Source: JABDQA01 sp963824415 (GTDB lineage Bacteria > Desulfobacterota > Desulfobulbia > Desulfobulbales > Desulfocapsaceae). Taken from it: DNA of 64,000 nucleotides. Shown here piece after piece: positions 25,382 to 34,190 of the stretch. The DNA is taken from the NCBI GenBank assembly GCA_963824415.1, contig CAWGPM010000005.1, positions 372,001-436,000 on the forward strand. The letters run 5' to 3'. A program made the translations under genes and the position numbers. Each line of letters begins with the position of its first letter. Position 1 is the first letter of the stretch. The notes under the pieces are model-generated. The model made no database searches and was not told the DNA's origin. It saw only the letters and a program-made list of their open reading frames with translations.

Positions 25382-27016
25382 ATGTTCTGTAATCAGTGTG
25401 AACAAACGGCAAAAGGAATCGGCTGTGAGAAAATCGGCGTCTGTGGCAAGCCTGAAGATGTAGCCGCCCTGCAGGACCTGCTTACCCACGCCCTCCAGGG
25501 TCTGTCCATCGTCGCGATGGAAGGACGCAAAGTCGGAGTTAAAGATGAAGCAGTCGACCGTTTCACCTGCGAGGCAACGTTTGCCTGCCTCACAAACGTA
25601 GATTTCGACCCGGCTCGTTTTGAGGCCTGGATCAGAAAAACCGTGCAGCTTCGCGACGCTCTAAAGGCCAGGGTAGCCCAGGCCGGTGGAACCATTTCCT
25701 CAAATGCAGCAGCGTTGAGCTATGTTCCCGCCCCCGACCTGACCGGCCTCGAAACCCAGGGCACCGCCTTGAATTTCATCGCCTCGCTCGACGACAATGA
25801 AGATCTGAGGTCCCTGAAACAGATCGCCCTTTATGGGCTGCGCGGTCTGGCCGCCTATACCGATCATGCCGCAATCCTCGGTCAGCAGGACGAGGAAGTC
25901 TACACCTTCATCCATGAGATACTGGCAACCCTGACCCGCAAAGACCTCGCTGCGGACGACCTGCTGGCCGGCGCTCTGAAGATCGGTGAGGTTAATCTGC
26001 GGGCCATGGAACTGCTCGACGCCGGTAATACCGGAACCTACGGTCATCCGGTACCGACCCCGGTGCCGCTGGGACACAAAGCCGGCAAGGCAATCCTGAT
26101 TACCGGTCATGACCTCAGGGATCTTCATATGCTGCTGGAGCAGACCCAGGGCAAGGGTATCAATGTATATACCCACGGCGAAATGCTGCCCTGCCACGGT
26201 TATCCCGAGCTGAAAAAGTACGAGCATTTCTATGGCCACTATGGAACCGCCTGGCAGAACCAGCAAAAAGAAATGGATGCATTTCCGGGTGCCATCCTGT
26301 TTACCACCAACTGCATTCAGAAACCGCGCGACTCCTATAAAGACAACGTTTTCACCACCGGCCTGGTGGGTTGGCCCTCCATTGCTCATATCGGTGATGA
26401 CAAGGACTTCACCCCGGTTATCGAACGGGCCCTGGCCCTGCCTGGATTTGCTGCCGACGAAGATAAAGGCGAGGTGCTGACTGGTTTTGCCCGCAACGCC
26501 GTATTGGGCGTGGCCGATAAGGTGATCGAGGGAGTCAAGGCAGGCGCGATCAAGCATTTCTTTCTGGTTGGCGGCTGCGACGGCGCCAAGCCCGGACGTA
26601 ACTATTACACCGATTTCGTTGAGCAGGCCCCGGCCGATACGATCATTTTGACGCTGGCCTGCGGCAAATTCCGCTTCTTCGATAAAAAAATCGGCGATAT
26701 CGGCGGCATTCCACGCCTGCTCGATGTCGGGCAGTGCAACGATGCCTATTCGGCTATCCAGATTGCTGTCGCTCTGGCAAACGCCTTTGATTGCGGGGTT
26801 AACGATCTACCGTTATCGATCATCTGCTCCTGGTACGAGCAGAAAGCAGTGGTCATCCTGCTCACCCTGCTCAGCCTCGGCATCAAGGACATTCGACTCG
26901 GACCGTCCCTGCCTGCCTTCATCACCCCGAATGTGCTGAATATTCTGGTGGAAAATTTCGCGATCAAACCGATTGCCGAAACCGCACGGGAAGACCTGCA
27001 GACCATCCTGGCCTGA
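25382..27016 (+). CDS. hcp: Hybrid cluster protein (hydroxylamine reductase), class I
   Basis: Hcp acts in nitrosative stress as an NO reductase/protein S-nitrosylase and reduces hydroxylamine in vitro; it is cytoplasmic. The 544-residue protein begins with Cys3-x2-Cys6-x8-Cys15-x5-Cys21, the 4Fe-4S pattern of class I (Desulfovibrio-type) proteins rather than the 2Fe-2S enterobacterial type. Hybrid-cluster region motifs seen are HGEMLPCHGYPELK, LFTTNCIQKP, LVGGCDGAKPGRNYY and LDVGQCNDAYSA. The ATG at 25382 follows GGGAGGA. It carries its own operator and is followed by a ferredoxin-like partner with a matching operator. Confidence 0.98.
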   Translation: MFCNQCEQTAKGIGCEKIGVCGKPEDVAALQDLLTHALQGLSIVAMEGRKVGVKDEAVDRFTCEATFACLTNVDFDPARFEAWIRKTVQLRDALKARVAQAGGTISSNAAALSYVPAPDLTGLETQGTALNFIASLDDNEDLRSLKQIALYGLRGLAAYTDHAAILGQQDEEVYTFIHEILATLTRKDLAADDLLAGALKIGEVNLRAMELLDAGNTGTYGHPVPTPVPLGHKAGKAILITGHDLRDLHMLLEQTQGKGINVYTHGEMLPCHGYPELKKYEHFYGHYGTAWQNQQKEMDAFPGAILFTTNCIQKPRDSYKDNVFTTGLVGWPSIAHIGDDKDFTPVIERALALPGFAADEDKGEVLTGFARNAVLGVADKVIEGVKAGAIKHFFLVGGCDGAKPGRNYYTDFVEQAPADTIILTLACGKFRFFDKKIGDIGGIPRLLDVGQCNDAYSAIQIAVALANAFDCGVNDLPLSIICSWYEQKAVVILLTLLSLGIKDIRLGPSLPAFITPNVLNILVENFAIKPIAETAREDLQTILA

Positions 27017-27185
27017 GCCGGACTCGACAACATCCGGCAGCAGCATTGAACCTGCTGCCGGTTAATACTATGCAAACCACTTCCCCTGATCCGGCATCGC
27101 AGACCATGCAGAGGCCGGACCAGGTTCCGCTGCTTCTGTACCGGCTGTTGTTGTGGCATCGAAGAAACTGAAAAAATGAAATCTA

Positions 27186-27199
27186 TTGACCCAAGTCAA
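27186..27199 (+). promoter_or_regulatory. Second CRP/FNR-type operator, before the hcp ferredoxin partner
   Basis: TTGACCCAAGTCAA has perfect TTGAC and GTCAA half-sites with a 4-nt spacer. A TAAATT hexamer at 27221-27226 places the site near -41. It is 108 bp from the ATG, nearly the same layout as at hcp. Confidence 0.75.
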
Positions 27200-27306
27200 A
27201 GTTTAATTGCTTCGTTGTGGTAAATTGTACGTAACAGAACAAGCCCCGGCACAATAACGGTGGCGCTGCGATACAATCAAAAAACATCGAGCAATGAGGT
27301 ACTGCC

Positions 27307-28086
27307 ATGAAACAGGTTCGAAACATCATAAAGATCAACGAAGATCTCTGCGACGGCTGCGGTCTCTGCGTTCCCGACTGCGCTGAAGGCTCTCTGCAGG
27401 TAATTGACGGCAAGGTAAAACTGGTGGCCGACAATCTCTGCGATGGCCTGGGTGCCTGCCTGGGCACCTGCCCGACCGGAGCGCTCACCATTATCGAGCG
27501 GGAAGCAGACGAATTCGATGAAGAAGCAGTGGAAGCTTTTCTGGCCGAAAAAGAAAAGCAGGAGAAGCAGCCTGCGCCGACTGCTATGGAATGCGGTTGT
27601 GCCTCGACCCATATTCAGAGCTTCGCACCAGCGGCTCAGGCAAAGCCGGCAGCGCCGTGTCAGAGCGCCAACAAACCAATGCTGATTCAGCCAACCGGCA
27701 GCGTGGATTCGCAGCTCAGCCACTGGCCTATCCAGATCCGTTTGATCCCGCCGCATGCCCCGTTTTTACAAGGCGCTGATGTGTTGGTCGCAGCCGATTG
27801 TACCGCAGTGGCGGTGCCCGGGTTTCAGGAAAAATATCTGCAGAACAAAGTAGTGATGATGGGCTGCCCCAAATTCGATGACGCCGACTCGTACATCGAG
27901 CGCTTTGCCGAAATCATCGATACCTGCAAGCTCAAATCGATCACCATCCTGATCATGGAAGTACCCTGCTGCTCGGCGATGAATGTCATTATCAAGCGGG
28001 CGCTGGAGAAGGCTTCGACCAAGGTGGCGGTGGAGCAGATTATCGTTTCCACCAGAGGTCAGGAACTGGAACGGATCAGCTGGTAG
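27307..28086 (+). CDS. Hcp-associated iron-sulfur protein
   Basis: A 259-residue protein, probably the electron donor of Hcp. The N-terminal ferredoxin domain has a full cluster site (Cys15, 18, 21, 25) and a second site Cys45-D-G-Leu48-G-A-Cys51-x3-Cys55-Pro, where one cysteine is replaced by Leu. A Glu-rich linker (about 66-88) and ECGC (Cys96, Cys98) follow. The C-terminal half has a Rossmann-like pattern with ADVLVAADCTAVAVPGF, MMGCPKF and MEVPCCSAMN cysteine blocks. This arrangement is common beside class I hcp genes, as I recall it. GAGG precedes the ATG. Its own operator suggests co-regulation with hcp rather than simple readthrough. Confidence 0.88.
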   Translation: MKQVRNIIKINEDLCDGCGLCVPDCAEGSLQVIDGKVKLVADNLCDGLGACLGTCPTGALTIIEREADEFDEEAVEAFLAEKEKQEKQPAPTAMECGCASTHIQSFAPAAQAKPAAPCQSANKPMLIQPTGSVDSQLSHWPIQIRLIPPHAPFLQGADVLVAADCTAVAVPGFQEKYLQNKVVMMGCPKFDDADSYIERFAEIIDTCKLKSITILIMEVPCCSAMNVIIKRALEKASTKVAVEQIIVSTRGQELERISW

Positions 28087-28100
28087 GCAGCAACCTGAAT

Positions 28101-28158
28101 AAAAAAAACAAGCCGGAACAGGTCTGAGGCGCATGCCCCAGCCTGCCCGGCCTGTTTG
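28101..28158 (-). terminator. Terminator between convergent genes
   Basis: An imperfect GC-rich hairpin (AACAAGCCGG... with ...CCGGCCTGTT) lies between the iron-sulfur gene and the YkgJ gene. On the minus strand it is followed by an 8-T run, so it fits termination of the YkgJ gene. Confidence 0.7.
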
Positions 28159-28179
28159 CGTCTAAACGAGTTACCGAAG

Positions 28180-28833
28180 CTATCGGCGAGGCCAGGAAAC
28201 AATTAACCGGCCGTCAACCTCATTGATCTGGGCACCGACCGACAGAAACAGGTGGAACAGCGGCCTGCCGAAATAAAACAGCTCTTCCCCCAGACTCAGA
28301 TCGTACTGCTCACTGACTGCGGTTCGGAAAACAACTTCACGGTTGGCGCTCTCTTCGAGCTCATCGGCGGCTGACTGGGGGCCGTTCTGCAAGAGCATTT
28401 TCATATCGGGACAGGGGAAAGATAATTCATGCTCCTGTATCGCACGATACATCGGTTCTGTGCGGTCGACCAGATCCAGCCTGCTTAAGGTATCCTTTTC
28501 GATCATTTCCTCAATTGCCGTAGTATCCCAGCACTCGAGGACTCTGCAGGCCTTCGGCCGCTTATCGTAAATCGTACAGCCCTTCTCTTCGGGGTCGAAG
28601 TAGAAGCAGTTCCATTCTCTTCCCACGCCGCTGATTTTGATCAACTCCCGCCTAACCGGCTGCAACCGGTTGCTGATCGGATTGTGAACCAGCTCGCCTG
28701 CCCTGATCGTGATCAGGTGGGTGCGCGGCAGATCGCCGTCAAGCACACGCTGTCTGTCTGCACTATGCAGCGCCGGACCGCCGTTTGTGCAACACGTCCC
28801 GCAGCGCTGGCAACTGGTGATATCTTTTTCCAT
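28180..28833 (-). CDS. YkgJ family cysteine cluster protein
   Basis: A 217-residue protein with the N-terminal cluster Cys8-x2-Cys11-x2-Cys14-Cys15 (CQRCGTCCTNGG), then GREWNCFYFD, GCTIYDKRPKACRVLECW. These cysteine blocks define the YkgJ/UPF0153 family, thought to bind zinc or an iron-sulfur cluster; the function is not established. It is transcribed toward the hcp block and ends at a strong terminator. It lies downstream of the CoA-transferase/GNAT gene on the same strand, with a gap of about 60 nt. Confidence 0.88.
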   Translation of the reverse strand: MEKDITSCQRCGTCCTNGGPALHSADRQRVLDGDLPRTHLITIRAGELVHNPISNRLQPVRRELIKISGVGREWNCFYFDPEEKGCTIYDKRPKACRVLECWDTTAIEEMIEKDTLSRLDLVDRTEPMYRAIQEHELSFPCPDMKMLLQNGPQSAADELEESANREVVFRTAVSEQYDLSLGEELFYFGRPLFHLFLSVGAQINEVDGRLIVSWPRR

Positions 28834-28894
28834 TGTTATATCAGGTAGAAATTTCGTAATTACTAATCATCAAGACCAGTCACGGCAAATTTTT

Positions 28895-30775
28895 TTAAAA
28901 ATCCATCACGAAACTATATACACCTTCTTCGATCGCGCTGGTGACATTTAAACCCGAGTGATTGAAAATCGCCTGCATACGGTTGTTGTTGCGCAGCACT
29001 TCGGCGGTAAAACCGGTAATTCCGTTGGCTTTGGCAATATTGACCAGGTGTTTGAAGACAAACGAACCAAGCCCCTTATTCTGCCATTCATCACGCACCA
29101 CAAAGGCAACTTCGGCCCGGTTGGTCCGTTCATCGAGGTAATAACGTCCCACCGCGATGATCTCATCGCCGTAAGCCTCCGGCAGAACCCCGACGATGGC
29201 CACATCCTGCCGATGGTCGATATATACGAAATTCTGGATCTGACGCTGACCGAAGCGCTCCTGGTGACTCATGAACCTATAATAGATGGTTTCCTGGGAC
29301 AGGTCATAGAGCAAATCGCGCATGCGCGGCTCATCGGTCGGGTGGATCGGCCTGAAGTTGATTTCAGTGCCGTCCTTGAGCAGATGCTTGGTGGTCATAT
29401 TGCTCTGGGATGCGACGATGAACTTGCCCTCGACATCGGCGAACTCTTCCCGGATGTATTTTGCCTCGATCGCGTCCTTGAGCAGCTGGGGCCGATGCTC
29501 GGGGTGGGCGATCGAGATCAGCGCCAGGGTGCGGTCCTGCACCGACTTGCCGTGCAGATAGGCACTGCCGTATTCGGTGACCACGTAATGCACCGTGCCG
29601 CGGGAGATCACCACACCGGAACCCGGACTGAGCCGGGCGACGATGCGCGACTGACCAGCGGTGGTGATCGACGGAATTACCAGAATCGGCCTGCCGCCGC
29701 TGGAACGGGCAGCTCCCCGGTTGAAGTCGACCTGCCCGCCGATTCCCGAAAAGAAGCTACCGCCTTCGGAATCGGAACTGACCTGTCCGGTGAGATCGAT
29801 TTCCAGCGCCATATTGATGGTGATCATGGAGTTATGCTTACCGATCACATTGGCGTCGTTGACATACTCGGTGGGTCTGAATGAAAAGGCCGGGTTATCG
29901 TTTACATAGTCATAGAGCTTCCTGCTGCCCATACAGAAACTGCCGATCACCTTGCCCCGGTCCACCGCCTTGTGTCTGCCGGTAACGACGCCTGCTTCCA
30001 TCAGCTCCATGATCTCATCGCAAATCAGTTCGGTATGAACGCCGAGATCCTTCTTCTCCATCAGATACTTCGCCACTGCCAGCGGAATCCTGCCGTAGCC
30101 GGGCACAATACCGAGCCCCAGCTGGATCGTCGACCCATCGGGTACCAGCGCTGCCACGAGGCTGGCGATTTTTTCGGTGCCCGGCGGCGTCTCCTCCACA
30201 TTTCGCTCGATCAACTCCACTTCCTCGGGAACCAGGATATCGAGATCGTACACATCGATCAGGCTGTCGCCACGGGTCCAGGGCATCCGCGGATTTACCT
30301 GAGCAATGACCAGCGAGGCATTTTCGGCCGCGCTCTTGACGATATCCACGGATATGCCAAGGCTCATTTTACCTCGCCTGTCCGGCGGCGTAACCTGGAT
30401 CAGCGCAACATCGAGCGGCAGTTTTCCTGACTTGAGCAGCGCCGGGATATCGAACATCAGAATCGGGGTATAATCCCCTCGCCCTTCCTGATAGAGCTCG
30501 CGCACATTTCTGCCGATAAAAAATGAATTTACCTTGAATGTTTCGGCGTACTTCCGGTCTACATACGGCGCGTCGCCTTTGGTAAGCAGTTCGACGATCT
30601 CGACATCGGCAAGTTTTTTTGCCTTTCTAACCAGCGCTTCGACCAGTACCGTCGGCTCACCGCAGCCGGTTCCAAGAAAGACCCGGTTGCCGGACTTGAC
30701 CTCAGCAAGCGCCTTGTTCGGCGTCATGATCATGTCACGGTATTTATCCTGCCAGTCGCTGTCGTATTCAACCAT
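28895..30775 (-). CDS. Acetyl-CoA hydrolase/transferase fused to a GNAT domain
   Basis: A 626-residue fusion. Residues about 1-440 are a CoA-transferase/acetyl-CoA hydrolase domain (FLGTGCGEPTVLVEALV, QLGLGIVPGYGRIPLAVA, GIGGQVDFNRGAARSSGG, YLHGKSVQDRTLALISIAHP). Residues about 470-626 are a GNAT acetyltransferase domain (RAEVAFVVRDEWQNKGLGSFV). CoA-transferases of this type move CoA between acyl-CoA and acetate or butyrate-like acids. The GNAT part may acetylate a protein, possibly the ADP-forming acetyl-CoA synthetase encoded upstream. The fusion is known in databases. Its 5' region contains repeat copy B, 41-193 bp before the ATG. Confidence 0.92.
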   Translation of the reverse strand: MVEYDSDWQDKYRDMIMTPNKALAEVKSGNRVFLGTGCGEPTVLVEALVRKAKKLADVEIVELLTKGDAPYVDRKYAETFKVNSFFIGRNVRELYQEGRGDYTPILMFDIPALLKSGKLPLDVALIQVTPPDRRGKMSLGISVDIVKSAAENASLVIAQVNPRMPWTRGDSLIDVYDLDILVPEEVELIERNVEETPPGTEKIASLVAALVPDGSTIQLGLGIVPGYGRIPLAVAKYLMEKKDLGVHTELICDEIMELMEAGVVTGRHKAVDRGKVIGSFCMGSRKLYDYVNDNPAFSFRPTEYVNDANVIGKHNSMITINMALEIDLTGQVSSDSEGGSFFSGIGGQVDFNRGAARSSGGRPILVIPSITTAGQSRIVARLSPGSGVVISRGTVHYVVTEYGSAYLHGKSVQDRTLALISIAHPEHRPQLLKDAIEAKYIREEFADVEGKFIVASQSNMTTKHLLKDGTEINFRPIHPTDEPRMRDLLYDLSQETIYYRFMSHQERFGQRQIQNFVYIDHRQDVAIVGVLPEAYGDEIIAVGRYYLDERTNRAEVAFVVRDEWQNKGLGSFVFKHLVNIAKANGITGFTAEVLRNNNRMQAIFNHSGLNVTSAIEEGVYSFVMDF

Positions 30776-30815
30776 GTCGATCGATTAGTAGCCTTTTGTA
30801 ATGGGCCTGGAGTTC

Positions 30816-30968
30816 GTTCATGAGCTGAGACGGCCTGCTAGCCAAGAATACTTGGGGAAGGCTATATAGGTGCGGCCTTCCCCAAAAGCTAAGCGGGATA
30901 GCAGGCTGTATCAACTCACCCGAAGGGTGAAAATGCTGTCTTTTCAACATTGATTTTACAAGGTACAA
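30816..30968. repeat. Dispersed palindromic repeat, copy B (full)
   Basis: 153 bp, inverted relative to copy A. Outer 22-nt arms at 30822-30843 and 30896-30917 pair at about 18 of 22 positions. An inner hairpin is perfect over 11 bp (30852-30862 with 30875-30885, TTGGGGAAGGC). It occupies the gap between the ADP-forming acetyl-CoA synthetase gene and the CoA-transferase gene, so it would be in a 5' UTR or a read-through transcript. Confidence 0.8.
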
Positions 30969-31060
30969 ACCGAGTCAGCATAATAATTGCACATAACATT
31001 ATATAAATTATTGATATTATTGAATCATCAATGATTTTTTTGTTTTCCATGAAGGTTAGG

Positions 31061-33157
31061 TTACGGTTTTGCCAGGGTCAAATGCACATCGGCCACCATC
31101 GGCTCGGTGCCGGCTTCGCCTATAATATAAGGTGTGATTTCCAGATCGGCGATCTGGGGGAAATCGGTGGTGAGCTGGCTGATCCGCTGCAGTCCGGCGG
31201 CGATGTCACTGATATCGAGCCCCTGCGAATCCCTGCGCCCTTCGAGCATCATATAGGACCTGGTGGATTTGAGCATCTGCACCGCTTCCGCTTCAGTGAT
31301 CGGCGCCAGATGAAAGGCAACGTCCTTGAGTACCTCAACGAAAATACCGCCCAGGCCAAACATCAGCATCGGGCCGAATTGCGGATCGCGGTTCATGCCC
31401 AGAATTACCTCCAGACCGCGATGGATCATCTGCTCGACGTAAATCCCGTCGATCTGAGCGGTGGGAGCCCGCCGCTTGATCTTGAGCATCATCAGGTCGT
31501 AGGCATCTTCGACCGCCCCGTCGTTGGAGAGGTTCAACTGGATGCCGCCGAGATCGCTTTTGTGAATGATGGTGGGGGAGACAATTTTCAGCGCAACCGG
31601 ATAACCGATACGCTCGGCGATTTCCACCGCCTCTTCCTGACTGGCCGCCAATCCTCCGGTGGGGATCTTGAAACCGTAAGCGCTGAGAATATCCTTACCT
31701 TTGATTTCGCCAACCGTCAGGCGCCCGGTGCGCAGTCTTCGGGTGATAATCCGTTCGACCCGCCTGCGATTGACCCGGAAATGGGTGATCTGCCGCGGCG
31801 GCCGGTTCTTCCAAAGCGCATATTGGTGCATGGCCCGCAAGGCGGCCACTGCCCGCTCCGGCGAATCATAGTCCGGCAGACCGGCGGCGGAAAGCTCATC
31901 GCGTCCCGGAAGCACGTCGCTGCCCCCCATAAACGAGGCAACCACAGGCTTCGAACCGTCTATCGCCTCGGCAATGGCCAGAGCGGTTGCTGCCGGATAA
32001 CTCATGGTCTGCGGGGTCATGATCACCAGAATCGCATCCACGGACGCGTCATTCTGAGCGCTCTCAATCGCGGAGGCATAGCGCTCCGGGTCGGCATCAC
32101 CGAGCACATCGATCGGATTGTTGACCGCCGACTCCCGGGGAAGCTTCTCGCGCAGCAGGGTAATCGTGCGGTTTTCGAGGATGGCCACCTGCATACCGGC
32201 CTTTTCCACCGCATCGGCCGCCATGGTGCCCGGTCCGCCGGCGTTGGTGATAATCAGTACCCGATCCCCAGCCGGCAGCGGCTGCAGGGCAAGAGCAGCT
32301 GAGTAGTCGAACAGCGCCTCGAAATTCTCAGCCTGCACCACGCCCGATCTTCGAAATGCGGCGCCGTAGGCGCTGTCAACCGGCGCCAGCACGCCGGTGT
32401 GCGAGGCTGCCGCTTTAAGGCCCGTCGGCGTGGTTCCGGCTTTCAGGATGATCACCGGTTTAATCGAAGCCGCTTCCTCGGCGGCTTTGACAAAGGCATC
32501 GCCGGCACTGATATCTTCGAGATAACCGATGATAACCTTGGTTTCTTCATCATGGGCCAGCCAGCTGAGCAGATCGATCTCGTTGACATCAGCCTTGTTG
32601 CCGATCGAGATCATTTTAGACACCCCGAGATGCCTGGTGCTGCAAAGATCGAGCATCGCTGCGCAGACCGCGCCGGACTGCGATAAAATAGAGATGGAGC
32701 CTCTGCTTGGATATCGGCTGGCAAACGAGGCGTTGAGATTGTGGTGGGTATTGATGATCCCCAGGCAATTGGGTCCGAGCAGCCGGACCGCCATCCTGCG
32801 GCAGATATCGACCATCTTTCGCTCGATATCGAAACCCTCCTGGCCGAGTTCCCTAAAACCCGCCGAAATTACTACAACGCTCTGGGCTCCGGCCTCAATG
32901 GATTCACGGATCGCCTCGAGGACTCTATCACGCGGCACCACGATCACCGCCAGGTCGATTTCACGGCCGCAGGACTTAAGATCAGGGTAACAGGGGAGCC
33001 CCAGGATACTGTCGGTCTCCGGATTGACAACGACGATGTCTCCCGCAAAACCGGAGGTAATGATATTGTCCAGTACATCGTGGCCTACTTTGCCGGGACT
33101 GCGCGAGGCCCCGATCACCGCAACCGAGTGGGGGGTAAAGAAGAGATCGAGATTCAT
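31061..33157 (-). CDS. Acetate-CoA ligase (ADP-forming), alpha-beta fusion
   Basis: Converts acetyl-CoA, ADP and phosphate to acetate, CoA and ATP (or the reverse). The 698-residue chain carries an N-terminal CoA-binding domain (HSVAVIGASRSPGKVGHDV), a succinyl-CoA-ligase-like domain (RLLGPNCLGIIN, ISILSQSGAVCAAML), the phospho-histidine loop AASHTGVLAPVDSAYGAA, and a C-terminal ATP-grasp domain from about 480 (IGYPVALKIVSPTIIHKSDLGG). It is the alpha-beta single-chain form. It follows a CBS-domain gene by 67 nt and precedes a CoA-transferase/GNAT gene, so the cluster handles acetyl-CoA and acetate, with possible acetylation control. Confidence 0.92.
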   Translation of the reverse strand: MNLDLFFTPHSVAVIGASRSPGKVGHDVLDNIITSGFAGDIVVVNPETDSILGLPCYPDLKSCGREIDLAVIVVPRDRVLEAIRESIEAGAQSVVVISAGFRELGQEGFDIERKMVDICRRMAVRLLGPNCLGIINTHHNLNASFASRYPSRGSISILSQSGAVCAAMLDLCSTRHLGVSKMISIGNKADVNEIDLLSWLAHDEETKVIIGYLEDISAGDAFVKAAEEAASIKPVIILKAGTTPTGLKAAASHTGVLAPVDSAYGAAFRRSGVVQAENFEALFDYSAALALQPLPAGDRVLIITNAGGPGTMAADAVEKAGMQVAILENRTITLLREKLPRESAVNNPIDVLGDADPERYASAIESAQNDASVDAILVIMTPQTMSYPAATALAIAEAIDGSKPVVASFMGGSDVLPGRDELSAAGLPDYDSPERAVAALRAMHQYALWKNRPPRQITHFRVNRRRVERIITRRLRTGRLTVGEIKGKDILSAYGFKIPTGGLAASQEEAVEIAERIGYPVALKIVSPTIIHKSDLGGIQLNLSNDGAVEDAYDLMMLKIKRRAPTAQIDGIYVEQMIHRGLEVILGMNRDPQFGPMLMFGLGGIFVEVLKDVAFHLAPITEAEAVQMLKSTRSYMMLEGRRDSQGLDISDIAAGLQRISQLTTDFPQIADLEITPYIIGEAGTEPMVADVHLTLAKP

Positions 33158-33224
33158 CAGATGGGCTCCGCGGAAGAACGCGCTGCACGCCGGTTTAACG
33201 CTCGCTCACCGGAAGGTTAAGTGC

Positions 33225-33869
33225 TCAGGGTTTGAGCAGAGTAAAACCGCTGTCCTGCAGAAACTTGTGGACGTTGCCAACTTTAAAGGAGCTGACCCGC
33301 ATGTAAATCCGGTCGAAACCGGTTTTATTGCCGATCTTGATCAGGCGGGTGCAATGGATGTCGTTTTCTTCGAGGAGCGTTGCAATCCGGCTCAGGCTGT
33401 TGTTGGTCTTTCCTTCATCGAGAACGGCTATAAGAGAGGAGCCTTTCTCAGCTGCACCAAAGAGCTTTTTATATGCAGCTGTCAGATCGCGCATCGAAAA
33501 GATGCCAATCACCACATCGTCTTCGGTTACCACCGGCAGGGCACCGACCTTGTCCCGGTCAAACACCAGCAGGGCGTCATCGAGGCTCGCTTCAATCGAC
33601 ACGCAGGAGCAGTTGGTGGACATGATCTGATTGACCGTGGTGGTCTCGAGCTCAGCAAAGGCACGCTCGCGTGCATCATCATCAAGGATTGTTGAGGGAT
33701 AGGCTGATCTCAGGTCGCGGTCGGTGACCACGCCGATCAGTTTTCTGTTCTCGTCAACTACGGGAAGGTGTCTGAAATGGTTGTCGTCGAGCAACCGTCG
33801 CGCCTCAACAATCAGGGTGTCGGCAGTAATCGTCAGGGGATCTGCTGTCATGTAATCAGCAATAAACAT
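33225..33869 (-). CDS. CBS-pair protein with a C-terminal ACT-like domain
   Basis: A 214-residue protein with two CBS motifs (about 1-55 and 75-130: MTADPLTITADTLIVEA, FRHLPVVDENRKLIGVVTDRD; CVSIEASLDDALLVFDRDKVGALPVV, split here) and a C-terminal ACT-like segment (about 140-214). CBS pairs bind adenine nucleotides and sense energy state. The AcuB-like architecture and the gene order with acetyl-CoA synthetase suggest that it senses adenylate or CoA status for that enzyme. It is probably the first gene of the acetate cluster. Confidence 0.85.
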   Translation of the reverse strand: MFIADYMTADPLTITADTLIVEARRLLDDNHFRHLPVVDENRKLIGVVTDRDLRSAYPSTILDDDARERAFAELETTTVNQIMSTNCSCVSIEASLDDALLVFDRDKVGALPVVTEDDVVIGIFSMRDLTAAYKKLFGAAEKGSSLIAVLDEGKTNNSLSRIATLLEENDIHCTRLIKIGNKTGFDRIYMRVSSFKVGNVHKFLQDSGFTLLKP

Positions 33870-34190
33870 AGATGCACCATCTCCGGCTCAAATCGACTCT
33901 GTTTCGCAATTTCTGGGTTATATTTAAGCACAATGTCGCAAACATTTCATGTTTTTAATAAGGGTGATGGAAAATGTAAACCTAATAGTGGCCTCCATGG
34001 CTTACATATCGAAATGATTTCAATATGGGCCGAAAATCAGCTGTCCAGCAGTCGATCGTAAAATCAATTCTGTTCTGAGCCAAAGGCGCTCATCTGTACG
34101 CTTACTGCCGGGCAAGGTGTCAGGCGTTTGGCAGAAATGTCAGTGGGATAAGTGAAGACGGATGTGGTCTTTTGATTTTTTTCCAGCCCG
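33870..34190. other. AT-rich intergenic region
   Basis: 321 bp upstream of the CBS gene and past the end of the hydrolase gene. It presumably holds the promoter of the acetate cluster on the minus strand. I see no gene and no strong hairpin. Confidence 0.4.
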
